Positions 1-8,276 of a stretch of 64,000 nt of DNA are shown here, in pieces. Within the stretch, counting starts at the first letter, position 1; each line of letters starts with the position of its first letter. The notes under the pieces were generated by a model. It saw nothing but the letters and a program-made list of their open reading frames with translations. It had not been told where the DNA came from and searched no databases. Source of the DNA: Micromonospora sp. WMMA1363 (GTDB lineage Bacteria > Actinomycetota > Actinomycetes > Mycobacteriales > Micromonosporaceae); contig NZ_JAUALB010000001.1 of NCBI RefSeq assembly GCF_030345795.1, positions 434,001 to 498,000 on the forward strand, in the 5' to 3' direction. The position numbers and the translations under genes are program-made.

Positions 1-83
1 GCCGGTATCGTTTCTGTCTGCCACGGTGGCCCGGGAAGTGTACGCGGGCAGGAACGCGAAACGCACGATCGCCGGATGACCAC

Positions 84-125
84 AATGACAGGACCCCCGG
101 CGTTCGAGCCGGGGGTCCTGTCATT
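84..125. terminator. Strong hairpin after tgmC
   Basis: Perfect 18-bp inverted repeat (84-101 with 108-125) around a 6-base loop, with GC-rich core ACCCCCGGC. It lies 6 bases beyond the stop of the minus-strand methyltransferase, so it probably ends the RiPP operon. There is no long T run, so efficiency is inferred. Bases 1-83 hold no gene I can support. Confidence 0.75.
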
Positions 126-131
126 TGGGGG

Positions 132-1286
132 TCAGGCAGTCGGGACCGGCCAGCGGACGTCCGAATCCGGGCTGTCAAGCCATGCGTACTGGACGCCCCT
201 AGCAGTAGCGGTCACGCCGATCCGGTCACGGCGCGGCCGGTCGTGGTCAACCCATCCCAGCCACGCCGCCTCCACGGTGTCCCACAGTCGCCGGGACGAC
301 TGCCGGACGTGCAGCACGCCGTCGGCGCCCAGCTTTCCGGTGGCCTGCTCGACACCATCGTGGATGGTCCACCCGATGCGGGTCTGCTGGTCGTCGAAGT
401 GCTCCACGAAATGCAGTTTGGGCAGGTGAAGCAGAAGCCATAGCCGGAAATCAAAGTCGGCTAGCGCCTCAGGGTCAACGTTGCTGGTGCCCAAGTGTGC
501 AGCCTCGTTGGAAACCGGTGGGGGGATCTCGGCTAGGTAGCCGTCAGGCAACGGTTGGCCGGCGGGGTGCATCGCCATGAACAATGCTGGTTCAACATCG
601 AGATTCCCGGACACCTCACCCGGGCCGGTCTTATCTAGTACGGCGAGCGCCCCACCTATGGTGAGCGGGGTGACGATCCGGCCCCCGTCGGCAAGCTGGT
701 CGATCCACGCGGGCGGCACTCCCCGCGTCGCGCATGTGGACAGGATGCGGTCATAAGGTGCTCCGTCCTTGACGCCCAAGGCACCATCCCCGGTGTGCAG
801 CGTGGGCGTGTACCCGATCACGTCCAGTCGGCCGGTAGCCTCAGCGACAAGCCCAGCATCAATGTCGATGCTGGTGACGTTGGCCGCGCCGACCCGATGG
901 CACAGAAGGGAAGTGTTGTAGCCGGTGCCGGTGCCAATTTCTAGGACGCGCTGACCGTCTGCCACGTCCAGGATGTGCAGCATTCTAGCCACCAAGGACG
1001 GTAGTGACGCTGAGCTGGTGACGATCCTCCGGTCACCATCCGCCACCCACTGAGTAATCAGAAAACGATTCTCGTAAACGGCCTGTAGCCACTCGTGCCG
1101 GTGAGTAGAGACGGCTCCGTCCACCACCCGAACAGGACTGTTGTACTCATTCAACGCCCAGTAGCGAGGCACGAAGACATGTCGAGGGGTGGCCTCAAAC
1201 GCTGCCCTCCAACGGTAATCTACTATTGCCGATTCGGCGGCAAGACTGTCCGCCAATTTAGCCGCCTGCGGCTGCCAGTCAGTCAA
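132..1286 (-). CDS. tgmC: PIMT-like methyltransferase of an ATP-grasp RiPP system
   Basis: 384 aa, SAM-dependent methyltransferase related to protein-L-isoaspartate O-methyltransferase. Residues 90-103 carry the PIMT-like TSSASLPSLVARML stretch and 114-122 the SAM-binding VLEIGTGTG motif. The C-terminal third is an extra domain absent from plain PIMT, as in the methyltransferases that accompany ATP-grasp peptide maturases. The start is a TTG one base after the TGA of tgmB, so translation is probably coupled. In the fuscimiditide system the equivalent enzyme methylates an Asp of the cyclised peptide and drives aspartimide formation; the same role here is inference from family and context. Confidence 0.85.
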   Translation of the reverse strand: MTDWQPQAAKLADSLAAESAIVDYRWRAAFEATPRHVFVPRYWALNEYNSPVRVVDGAVSTHRHEWLQAVYENRFLITQWVADGDRRIVTSSASLPSLVARMLHILDVADGQRVLEIGTGTGYNTSLLCHRVGAANVTSIDIDAGLVAEATGRLDVIGYTPTLHTGDGALGVKDGAPYDRILSTCATRGVPPAWIDQLADGGRIVTPLTIGGALAVLDKTGPGEVSGNLDVEPALFMAMHPAGQPLPDGYLAEIPPPVSNEAAHLGTSNVDPEALADFDFRLWLLLHLPKLHFVEHFDDQQTRIGWTIHDGVEQATGKLGADGVLHVRQSSRRLWDTVEAAWLGWVDHDRPRRDRIGVTATARGVQYAWLDSPDSDVRWPVPTA

Positions 1287-1287
1287 T

Positions 1288-2241
1288 TCATTGCCCTTTC
1301 GCCAGCAAGTCAGCTATCGCTGACGTGATTTGCAGTCCCGTCTTGTCTTCGATCCATCCGTATTGCCCGGCAGCGTTACACTCCAGCATCCACCATTTCC
1401 CGGTCGGGTCGACTATGAAATCAAACGCCCCAAACGCTAGCCCAAATTGGGCCATGAACGCGCGCACCCCGCCGGACACCCGACAGGGAACATCAATCAC
1501 CCGGTACGTGAGAGCGTCATAGTCGGACCGGAAGTCAATCTGTGCGGCTGCACTGTGCGCCGTGATTGCTGCGGCGAACATGCGCGACCCCACCACCGTT
1601 AGCCGCACTTCGTAGGCTTTTTGGATAAACGGCTGGAACTGATGCGCTGTCGTTTCGATGGCGCGCATATCGGCCAAATCCGTGTCAGTCAACAGGTGTG
1701 TATTGAGCGCCTTTCGGCCCCCTTCTTCAATGATGGAGCCGAACCCGAACGGTTTCATGATTATTCCGCCCGGGTGCCGGTCGGCGAACCGGCGCACAGC
1801 GTCAGCCTGGTTGGTTACCAGTGTGGGCGGGACCGTCAGGCCGCAGCGTTGGGCCATGGCAAGCTGTGTTGGTTTGTACAGGTCTGCCTGCCGGCCCGGG
1901 TGGTTGACCCAGCGCACCGGCAAAGACCACAGGACACCACCAAACCCGAATTTCGCCTCATGGGTAGCGTGCCACCGCTCAGCCCGCGACATCCCCTCCG
2001 GGACGGCAAACGTGGTGGGGTTGCGGTACCACACAGACCGCAACCCCTCCAACGCTACCGTCCGGCGCTCAGTACGCAACACGCCGCGCCAACCCGTCTC
2101 GGTCATCTCCGCGTCCAACGCGAGGCGGGACGGAAACCACGAGGTGTCACAGCGAAACACGGGAACATTCCGGTGGTTTAGCGCTTCCACTACTGCGTCC
2201 ACCGTCGGGTCGACGTCCGCAGCGAGCACCAGAACGGTCAT
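1288..2241 (-). CDS. tgmB: ATP-grasp peptide maturase (graspetide macrocyclase)
   Basis: 317 aa, ATP-grasp ligase of the kind that forms ester or amide links between Thr/Ser/Lys and Asp/Glu side chains of a ribosomal peptide. Visible landmarks: WVNHPGRQADLYKPTQL near 111-127 at the start of the central domain, IMKPFGFGS near 161-169 (nucleotide-binding Lys), YEVRLTVVG at 210-218, and FDFIVD then WWMLECNAAGQYGW (273-296), where the Glu and Asn are the expected metal ligands. It begins 3 bases after the precursor stop and ends 1 base before tgmC, so the three form one unit. No inactivating change is visible. Confidence 0.9.
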   Translation of the reverse strand: MTVLVLAADVDPTVDAVVEALNHRNVPVFRCDTSWFPSRLALDAEMTETGWRGVLRTERRTVALEGLRSVWYRNPTTFAVPEGMSRAERWHATHEAKFGFGGVLWSLPVRWVNHPGRQADLYKPTQLAMAQRCGLTVPPTLVTNQADAVRRFADRHPGGIIMKPFGFGSIIEEGGRKALNTHLLTDTDLADMRAIETTAHQFQPFIQKAYEVRLTVVGSRMFAAAITAHSAAAQIDFRSDYDALTYRVIDVPCRVSGGVRAFMAQFGLAFGAFDFIVDPTGKWWMLECNAAGQYGWIEDKTGLQITSAIADLLAKGQ

Positions 2242-2244
2242 TTG

Positions 2245-2586
2245 TCAGCTTGACTGGTCCGGCATGAAGTCCGGGGTCCATTCTTCGCCGCCGGTGCTGG
2301 GGCCCCCATCGGTGCTTTGCCCGGTTGTTGCCTTAGTTCCGGCCGCTATGGTCCGGTGCCAGGGCTCACCGTCAGGCGTGACGCCGATTTGACGCTCGGG
2401 GCACCACCGCCACTCCGGCAACGCCGGAGAGGCACTGTCCAGCGGCGTTGCAAACCGGAGTCCGAACGGGCGGATTCCCTGCGCCGACGGGACGCTGTCG
2501 CTCGGAGTCTGGCCGGGCGGCTGTCCAGTAGCGAAACGCTCACTCTCACTAACAAGCGGCGGAGTCAAAACTCCTGAGGCAGTCAT
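2245..2586 (-). CDS. tgmA: Graspetide precursor peptide
   Basis: 113 aa from the ATG at 2586, chosen because GGATCGGAGAG precedes it at good spacing; an in-frame upstream start at 2631 would give 128 aa. Residues 39-45 are RPFGLRF, the conserved leader motif of ATP-grasp-target RiPPs, thought to be bound by the ligase. The tail (about 81-113) is rich in Thr/Ser donors (T84, T87, T88, S91, T92, S97, T98, T104) and acid acceptors (D93, E101, E102, D106, D110). D93-G94 is an Asp-Gly pair and thus a plausible aspartimide site for TgmC. Cleavage point and ring pattern cannot be read from sequence. Confidence 0.85.
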   Translation of the reverse strand: MTASGVLTPPLVSESERFATGQPPGQTPSDSVPSAQGIRPFGLRFATPLDSASPALPEWRWCPERQIGVTPDGEPWHRTIAAGTKATTGQSTDGGPSTGGEEWTPDFMPDQSS

Positions 2587-2990
2587 AGTCTCTCCGATCC
2601 CTCGTCTTTCGTTGACGGACTTGACGTTCATGCGATGCCACGGCCAGCGTTGCAGGGCACGGGCACGGCAAAGTCGGCGGGTGGGGTGTTTAGGCTGGTA
2701 GAAGGTCCAGGAGTTTGAGGATCCGGCGGTTCGTGCGGGCGTTGTATCGCAGCGCGGCGGCGATGTTGGTGGTGTCGTGGATTCTGAGCAGGCTGACCAC
2801 TACGTTTCGTAGGGTTGCCATGACGCGTGGCGTGTTACCGGTCCGGACCCGGGAGGCGTCCTCGCCGAGGGTCACATCCCTCACCCAGTGCAGAACCTCG
2901 ATTCCCCAGTGTTGGCGCACGTACGCGAGCAGGTCAGCGGGGTCGGCCTGCTCGGCGGTGAGGCTGGTGACATACAGCATCGCCTGGTAG

Positions 2991-5008
2991 CCCGGCTTCG
3001 ACGGTTGGCGGGCATGCGGCGGTGGCGGATCTGCGGGTTGACCTGGGGCGATGGGCGTGGGGAGGCTTCGGGGCCGTTTGCCCACGGCTCCGGATCCTGT
3101 TTTCCCAGCTCAGCGGCTATTCGGCGGTCTTGAGGCTGCTCATCTTTGGCGGGAGCGGGACACCGCAGTCGGTGAAGAGTTTGGTCTGGGTGTCGGTGAG
3201 CCGGGTGGTCTGCTGGAGGCTGCCGGCCGGGCCGGAGAGGGTGACCTGGTGGATCCGGCCGAGTTCGGCGGCGATCTTGGGCCAGGACTGCTGGGTGCGG
3301 CGCTCAGCGACGCGGATCAGTAGCAAGGCGAGCCAGCACAGCAGCACGTGAGCGCGTATCCGCTCGTCGAGGCGGTGGTAGACCGGCCGCAGGTCGAGGG
3401 TGGATTTCAGGGTGCGGAAGGCGCGTTCGGCTTCGAGGAGGTTCTTGTAGCCGAGCGCGATGTCCTCGGCGGACAGGTCGGGGTCGCTGGTGGCGAGGAG
3501 GTACTTGCCGTCCAGGCGGGCCTCGGCGGCGACCTTGGCGGTGTCGATGGACAGCCGTCCGGTGGTGGGGTGCTGCTTGAGCCAGCGGCCGAGGGCAGGG
3601 TGGTCGCGCAGCGCGCACTCGGCCTTGCGGTGCGGGGCGTCCGAGGGGGCCGTGGGGCGCTTGCCGGTCTTGGCGGCCTTGGCCTTCGCCTTGGTCGCGT
3701 CGGCTTCCCGGGCGGTCTTGATGCGCGTCAACTCCTCGCGGATCGCGGTGAGTTGGTCTTCGCGTCGGGCGGCATCGCGTTCGGCCTCGGTGGGGTTGTG
3801 GCAGATGATGAAGCGTCTGCCCTCGTCGCCGTCGAGGCGGACCTCTTTGACGCGCAGGTTGTCGCGTACTTCCTGGTAGCGGCCCTGGCGGGCCAGGGCC
3901 TGGTCGGCGCGGTGGGAGCCTTCGCGCATCTTGATGCCGGTGATGTAGTGGCCGCCGGCCCGGCGCAGGTAGGACTGGTTGGCCTCGGAGGAGAATCCGG
4001 TGTCGCAGACGGTGACCACCCGGCCGAGCCGCCAGTCGCGCAGGCCGTCCTTGACCTCGGTGATCACGGTCTGGTCGTTGGTGCCGCCGGGCCAGGTCCA
4101 GCAGCGCACGGGGATGCCCTCGCGGGTGACGGCCAGTCCGATGACGATCTGGGGCAGGTCCTTGCGGTGGTCCTTGGAGTGCCCGTACTGGCGCAGGCTG
4201 GAGCTCTCGCCGTCCGGGTCGTCCGCAGTGTCGCGTTCGAAGTAGGTGGAGGTGGTGTCGAAGAAGACCAGGTCGACTTCGAGGTTGAGCAGGTGTGCGG
4301 CGGAGAAGAACACCGCTTCCTGCACGGCGGCGTGGACATCGGCGGCGACGAGCAGGTCCATGGCGCGGTAGGCGTGCTGCTCGGCCAGTGCGTCCAGGCC
4401 GGGGATGACCTGGTCGCGGGTGGCCCACTCGGCGGCGGCGAGCTTGGAGGCGGGGGCGATGGCCCGGTTGGCGACCAGCGCGAAGATCGTGCGCTCGACG
4501 TCGGTGCGGAACTTGCGCCCGTCGATGCGGGAGGCCAGGGCGGTGTCGATGCCCAACAGTTTCCACAGCCCGTCGAGCAGCCAGCTCGCCCCGAGCGGCC
4601 GGGAGAACTCCACCGTCAGCGGCCCGGCCTCCTCGGCGCCCAGCGACGCGGCGACCTCGTCCTCCTCGCCGAGGTAGCGGTTGATGGAGGCGACCAGGCG
4701 GCGCAACCCGTCGACGTCCAGACGGTCCTCGCGGCCGAAGTTGACCAGCACCTCGGCCTGCGTGGTGCCGCCGACCCGTCGGTTGTGGGCGAGTTGGAGG
4801 TATCGCACCACCGACCCGTCCTTGTTCCGCCGTTGGATCTTCCGCAAGTACATGCCCGCATCATCAGACAACAAGCCTGGCCAGAACAAGACCCACGGCA
4901 AATCCGTTTGCCCACGCCTCTGGACAGTCTCCGATGGGTGCCAGCCCTCTCACCTGCACGGATCCGCCGCCGATCCGCCCCGCATGCCCACCAACTGTCG
5001 AACTCGGG
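2991..5008 (-). mobile_element. IS1634-family element nested in the ISAs1 transposase
   Basis: About 2.02 kb. The left end (CCCGGCTTCGACGGTTGG at 2991) and the reversed right end (CCCGAGTTCGACAGTTGG from 5008) match at 24 of the first 28 positions. Flanks share GGTAG(C): 2986-2990(91) and 5009-5013(14). Whether the duplication is 5 or 6 bp depends on one shared C. It carries one transposase gene on the minus strand. Confidence 0.9.
3117..4853 (-). CDS. IS1634-family transposase
   Basis: 578 aa from the ATG at 4853 (MYLRKIQRRNK); longer starts fall in less conserved sequence. IS4-superfamily DDE transposase of the IS1634 group. The first catalytic Asp is likely in VFFDTTSTYF and the second in VTVCDTGFSS; the C-terminal part has the conserved NLLEAERAFRTLKSTLDLRP block with the expected Glu. 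The reading frame is open throughout, so the enzyme is probably functional. Confidence 0.9.
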   Translation of the reverse strand: MYLRKIQRRNKDGSVVRYLQLAHNRRVGGTTQAEVLVNFGREDRLDVDGLRRLVASINRYLGEEDEVAASLGAEEAGPLTVEFSRPLGASWLLDGLWKLLGIDTALASRIDGRKFRTDVERTIFALVANRAIAPASKLAAAEWATRDQVIPGLDALAEQHAYRAMDLLVAADVHAAVQEAVFFSAAHLLNLEVDLVFFDTTSTYFERDTADDPDGESSSLRQYGHSKDHRKDLPQIVIGLAVTREGIPVRCWTWPGGTNDQTVITEVKDGLRDWRLGRVVTVCDTGFSSEANQSYLRRAGGHYITGIKMREGSHRADQALARQGRYQEVRDNLRVKEVRLDGDEGRRFIICHNPTEAERDAARREDQLTAIREELTRIKTAREADATKAKAKAAKTGKRPTAPSDAPHRKAECALRDHPALGRWLKQHPTTGRLSIDTAKVAAEARLDGKYLLATSDPDLSAEDIALGYKNLLEAERAFRTLKSTLDLRPVYHRLDERIRAHVLLCWLALLLIRVAERRTQQSWPKIAAELGRIHQVTLSGPAGSLQQTTRLTDTQTKLFTDCGVPLPPKMSSLKTAE

Positions 5009-6178
5009 GGTAGCTGGTCTTGCCTTTGACGGTGACGGTCCGTTCGATCAGGAACACCTGCGCGACGTGCGGGAAGTTCACCTCGGGCGGAGCGGGTATG
5101 ACCTGGATGGTGCGTCGCTCGTGCCGGCCCCGGTCGTCGTCCACGCTCCACGCGGTGACCGGCACCCCGGCCCAGTCCAGAGCGTCGAGCCGGTCGAACA
5201 GGGTGGGCTGGTTGTCCAGCACCGGGAAGATGAAGTGCGCGTCCTTGACCTGGCGCAGCCATCGGGCATGCTTACGCTGCGTCTGCATCGCGTCGGCCGT
5301 CACCACCTGGCCGGCCAGCTCGAGGGGCGTCAACAGCGGTACGAACGCGGTGATCTCATTGCTTTTGCCGTCGACCTGGCGCTGGGCGAGTACCACCCCC
5401 ACGCATGACAACGCGGCGAGCAGGTGCGGCGCCGGGTTGCCGGCGCTCTTCGCACCGCGGCTGGTCTTGCCGTCCACCGCGACCTGGATCAGCCGCGGCC
5501 GGTGCCGACCGCGTGTACTGGCCCGCCAGCGGCGCTGGCCAGCGGCCTTGGCCCGGCGACGGGCCTTACGACCTCGCGGGGGCCGTACCCCGGTCCGCGC
5601 CTTCGCCCGCTGCGCCGCCAGGGCACGCCGCTGCAGCCACCGACCCATCACCGCGTCCAGCACGTCACCGTCGAGCCGGGCGCACAACCCGCGCACCGTC
5701 TTCTCATCCGGACCGACATACCGGCCGGTCGCCGGAGCCACCCGGGCGCCGAACACCTTCAGGGTCTTCTGTGAACACCCGGCGATCCACTGCCCGATCG
5801 CGTACACCGACGTATTGCCGGCCAGCACCGCCGCCAGGGCCAACCCGACCACCGTCGGCAACCGATGCCGGATCCCTCGCGCGTCCCGCGGATCAGAAAC
5901 CTCCGACAGCGCCGCGACCAGGCTTTCCTGCCTGTTACGGCCCAACAGGACCGGTCGTGTCTGCTCGTCCGGCTGGTCTTGGACAGCGTTGATCAGCAAT
6001 GATGCAGGCGCGGGCACGGTACTCCACAGGGTGATCCGAAGGCGTAGACAACCTCAAGATCACCGGAGCCGTGCCCGCCCCGTCAAATCCACTCTGGACC
6101 ACAACACAAAGTCCTCACACGAGCACTCTCCGACTTTGCCGTGCCCGTGCGTTGCAGGGCTAGCCCCGAGGGACGCGA

Positions 6179-6367
6179 TCAGAAGGTTTGCCCGCCACGG
6201 ATCGAGCCCTCAAACGCCGACCACTCGCTATCGGTAAAGATCACCGTCTGGTCCGGTCGCTGGGAGTTGCGGACAATCCGGTTCCCGTCACCGTCGGCCA
6301 TGACCTCAACACAGTTCGGACTTGAGTTGTCACAGCGCATCGGCTTCTTCCATGCCACCAGTTCCAT
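6179..6367 (-). CDS. DUF397 protein
   Basis: 62 aa. The pattern NCVEV...IVRNSQ...FTDSEWSAF is the DUF397 signature, small actinomycete proteins usually encoded beside XRE/DUF5753 regulators; their activity is not settled. GGAAGAGG precedes the ATG. It overlaps the end of the upstream gene by 38 bases. Before the ISAs1 insertion its stop lay roughly 90 bp upstream of the tgmA start, so it was probably cotranscribed with the RiPP genes. Confidence 0.85.
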   Translation of the reverse strand: MELVAWKKPMRCDNSSPNCVEVMADGDGNRIVRNSQRPDQTVIFTDSEWSAFEGSIRGGQTF

Positions 6368-6602
6368 GATCCTCTTCCTTTCGTTCGCCGGTCGCCTTCT
6401 GCGACCGGTCGTCTACAAGGGGTGTCAGCGGCGGTCCGAGACGCAGCAGGTCGTGGGCGACCAGCTCGCCGAACGCGTCCGCCCACGGCCAACACCGCTT
6501 CTCCGTGCCACAGACCGGACAGCGGCCGTCGCGCTGACGGTGCTCGGCGAGGGTCCGCCGCCACCGGGCGACCGTCTCCGGCCTCGGCCGCCCGCCCGTC
6601 AC
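6330..6602 (-). CDS. Small protein with a CxxC knuckle
   Basis: 90 aa, unknown function. The N-terminal half is basic and helical (PETVARWRRTLAEHRQRDG), followed by CPVCGTEKRC, a possible zinc site, and WPWADAFGELVAHDLL; the C-terminus is charged. GTG start at 6602 overlaps the TGA of the upstream gene (GTGA), so translation is coupled. It resembles short actinomycete hypothetical proteins found near XRE/DUF397 genes. Confidence 0.65.
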   Translation of the reverse strand: MTGGRPRPETVARWRRTLAEHRQRDGRCPVCGTEKRCWPWADAFGELVAHDLLRLGPPLTPLVDDRSQKATGERKEEDHGTGGMEEADAL

Positions 6603-6808
6603 CGCAACACCCGGATCACGATGGCGGCAACAACGATCAACACCACGACAACCGCCAACACCCTTTGTCTGGCCGTTACCAGCGGCGCATCCGTGGGCCG
6701 GTCCGACGGCCGCGCTGGCGGGCGCACCCGGTCACCGTCCGGCACCGGCGGCGCGCCGCACGGATCAGGACGGGCGCGCACCTCGGCGGGGTTGGTGTCG
6801 TCGGCCAT
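6599..6808 (-). CDS. Small single-pass membrane protein
   Basis: 69 aa from the ATG at 6808; a GTG at 6811 is also possible. The N-terminal two thirds is Pro/Arg/Asp-rich and polar; residues about 48-66 (QRVLAVVVVLIVVAAIVIRV) form one hydrophobic helix at the C-terminus. Start and upstream stop overlap (TGATG). Unknown function; a tail-anchored protein is inferred. Confidence 0.6.
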   Translation of the reverse strand: MADDTNPAEVRARPDPCGAPPVPDGDRVRPPARPSDRPTDAPLVTARQRVLAVVVVLIVVAAIVIRVLR

Positions 6809-7041
6809 CACAGCGCCCGCAATCCCGCTAGCACAGCCTCAAGGACGTCATCGGCCGGGCGGGTGTAGACGACGCGGGCCCGGCCGACGGCACGCCCGCC
6901 AGACAGCAGCCGCTCTAGTTCCTCCTCGGACACCCAGGCGGGATGGCGGGCTCCATTCGCTTGGCGATCAGGATTGATGTCGCCAGCGAGAGCCACTCGG
7001 GGCTTTCGCTGCGGTAGCTGCTCCGCTATAGCTGTCGGCAT
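6808..7041 (-). CDS. Hypothetical protein, first gene of the minus-strand operon
   Basis: 77 aa from the ATG at 7041 with GGGAG upstream; a longer frame to 7326 would run into the divergent promoter region. Contains PAWVSEEELERLL and YTRPADDVLEAVLAGLRAL; no domain recognised. It heads a run of tightly overlapping minus-strand genes toward the DUF397 gene and, before the IS, toward tgmABC. Confidence 0.55.
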   Translation of the reverse strand: MPTAIAEQLPQRKPRVALAGDINPDRQANGARHPAWVSEEELERLLSGGRAVGRARVVYTRPADDVLEAVLAGLRAL

Positions 7042-7244
7042 GGCTGGGCTCCCGGCTGGTGGACGTGGACAGGGCCGCCCCCACCAGCACCCAGACAGGG
7101 GCGGCCCCGACAGCGCGACCAGCGGGTTCAAGTCCGCCACCGGCTCACGCCATCTCTGTTTCACCATCCCCGCAGTTGCGAAACGAACACACCATCTAGG
7201 ACTATCTTCTTCGGACGTGCAGAACGTTCCTAGGAGGTTTGGGA

Positions 7245-8012
7245 ATGAATCATGCAGTCGTCGCGGCGATGGCCGAGGCCGGCGAGACCGCCGACAGCCT
7301 CGCAGCTCAAATCGGCGTTGACCCAAAGACCGCAGCGAAGTGGGCGAGTCGCGGACGGATTCCGCAGACCAGGCACCGCGCGAAGGTCGCGGCGATTCTC
7401 AAGCGAGATGTCGAGGACCTCTGGCCGGACGTTCTGAAGCGCCGCGAGCCGGCCTGGTTCCGGCCGTGGGTAGACATTGAGCGTGAGGCGGTCTCACTCC
7501 GTACGTTCGAGCTAGCCTGGGTGCCCGGCCTCCTCCAGACTGAGGCCTACGCGCGGGCAACGCTCGCCGGGGAGACGTTGAGTGCCGAGGAGACCGACCA
7601 ACTGATCACGGCGCGCGTTCAGCGTCAGACGATCCTGCGCCGGGATCACGCGCCAATGTTCGTCGCGGTGCTCGATGAGCTGATCCTCCGCCGATCCGCA
7701 TACGGGGACCGCGCGCTCATGCGCGAGCAGTGCGAGCACGTAGCGGCGTACGCAGAGCTACCGAACGTCTCCGTTCACGTCGTTCCGGCGTCGGTCGGCA
7801 TGTACCCGGGTCTCGGCGGACCGTTCACGCTCGCAGAGCTGGACAACGGTACGACGGTGGCTCATGTGGATGGTCAAGCCCAGGCGCAACTGGTCGAAGG
7901 CATCACGGATGTTGCTACGCTGAGTCGACGGTGGGAACGCATCCGCGGGGAAGCTCTCTCGCGGTCGCAGTCCCTAGACATGCTCAGGGAAGCGGCAAGA
8001 TCATGGACCTGA
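7245..8012 (+). CDS. XRE-family regulator with DUF5753 domain
   Basis: 255 aa from the ATG at 7245 (AGGAGG at 7232-7237). N-terminal helix-turn-helix (AEAGETADSLAAQIGVDPKTAAKWASRG) followed by a DUF5753-type sensor/effector domain with the usual WVPGLLQTEAYARA and LDELILRRS motifs. This family is commonly paired with DUF397 proteins in actinomycetes and some pairs act like toxin-antitoxin or developmental regulators. Here it is divergent from the minus-strand operon and could control it from the 203-bp gap 7042-7244; that is inference. Confidence 0.85.
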   Translation: MNHAVVAAMAEAGETADSLAAQIGVDPKTAAKWASRGRIPQTRHRAKVAAILKRDVEDLWPDVLKRREPAWFRPWVDIEREAVSLRTFELAWVPGLLQTEAYARATLAGETLSAEETDQLITARVQRQTILRRDHAPMFVAVLDELILRRSAYGDRALMREQCEHVAAYAELPNVSVHVVPASVGMYPGLGGPFTLAELDNGTTVAHVDGQAQAQLVEGITDVATLSRRWERIRGEALSRSQSLDMLREAARSWT

Positions 8013-8194
8013 CCGACGCGCGGTGGCGCAAGAGCACCAAGAGCGGAAACAACGGCGGCAACTGCGTCGAGGTTGCCGACAACCTGCCTGGTGTGGTGGG
8101 TGTCCGGGACTCGAAGGACCCGACCGGGCCGGCGCTGGTGTTCGGCCCGGCGGCGTGGCGGGCCTTCGTCGCCCAGCTCCCCGAGCAGCCCTAA
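8003..8194 (+). CDS. DUF397 protein, partner of the XRE regulator
   Basis: 63 aa. RWRKSTKSGNNGGNCVEVA followed by VVGVRDSKDP and AWRAFVAQL is the DUF397 pattern. The ATG at 8003 overlaps the regulator stop by 10 bases, so the two are translationally coupled. It is a second DUF397 gene, on the opposite strand from the one at 6179-6367 and only loosely similar to it. Confidence 0.85.
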   Translation: MDLTDARWRKSTKSGNNGGNCVEVADNLPGVVGVRDSKDPTGPALVFGPAAWRAFVAQLPEQP

Positions 8195-8231
8195 CCCAAC
8201 CAGGGCACAAAGCCCCGCTAAAACAGAAAAA

Positions 8232-8265
8232 GCCCCCAACCCGGACTTTGCCGGGTTGGGGGCTC
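8232..8265. terminator. Hairpin between DUF397 gene and phage lysis genes
   Basis: Perfect 14-bp stem (AGCCCCCAACCCGG with its complement) and a 6-base loop. A-rich sequence on the left and a T-containing right flank suit termination from both sides: the plus-strand regulator pair and the minus-strand phage late operon. Confidence 0.75.
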
Positions 8266-8276
8266 TGTCTGTGCTG

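Larger units (their letters stand above)
2690..6017 (-). pseudogene. ISAs1-family transposase, split by an IS1634-family insertion
   Basis: N-terminal piece 6017-5009 (GTG start) carries AVDGKTSRGA, typical of ISAs1 transposases, and the later RTVTVKGKTSY. C-terminal piece 2985-2690 carries [10 protein letters not shown] and [18 protein letters not shown]. Removing 2991-5008 and one copy of the target duplication rejoins KTSY to QAMLYVTS in frame and gives a 434-aa protein, a normal family length. The gene is therefore broken only by the insertion. Confidence 0.9.
2658..6149 (-). mobile_element. ISAs1-family element, interrupted by another IS
   Basis: Ends are inverted repeats starting CACGGGCACGGCAAAGTCGG (left at 2658; right end, read in reverse, at 6149). 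They are flanked by the 10-bp duplication CGTTGCAGGG at 2648-2657 and 6150-6159, a size known for ISAs1 elements. Without the inner IS the element would be about 1.47 kb. It landed between the DUF397 gene (stop at 6179) and the graspetide precursor, all on the minus strand, splitting a probable operon. Confidence 0.9.

Noticed and set aside
3348..5408. 686-codon plus-strand frame across the nested IS.
   Set aside because: Antisense to the IS1634 transposase; Val/Gly/Ala-rich with no motif.
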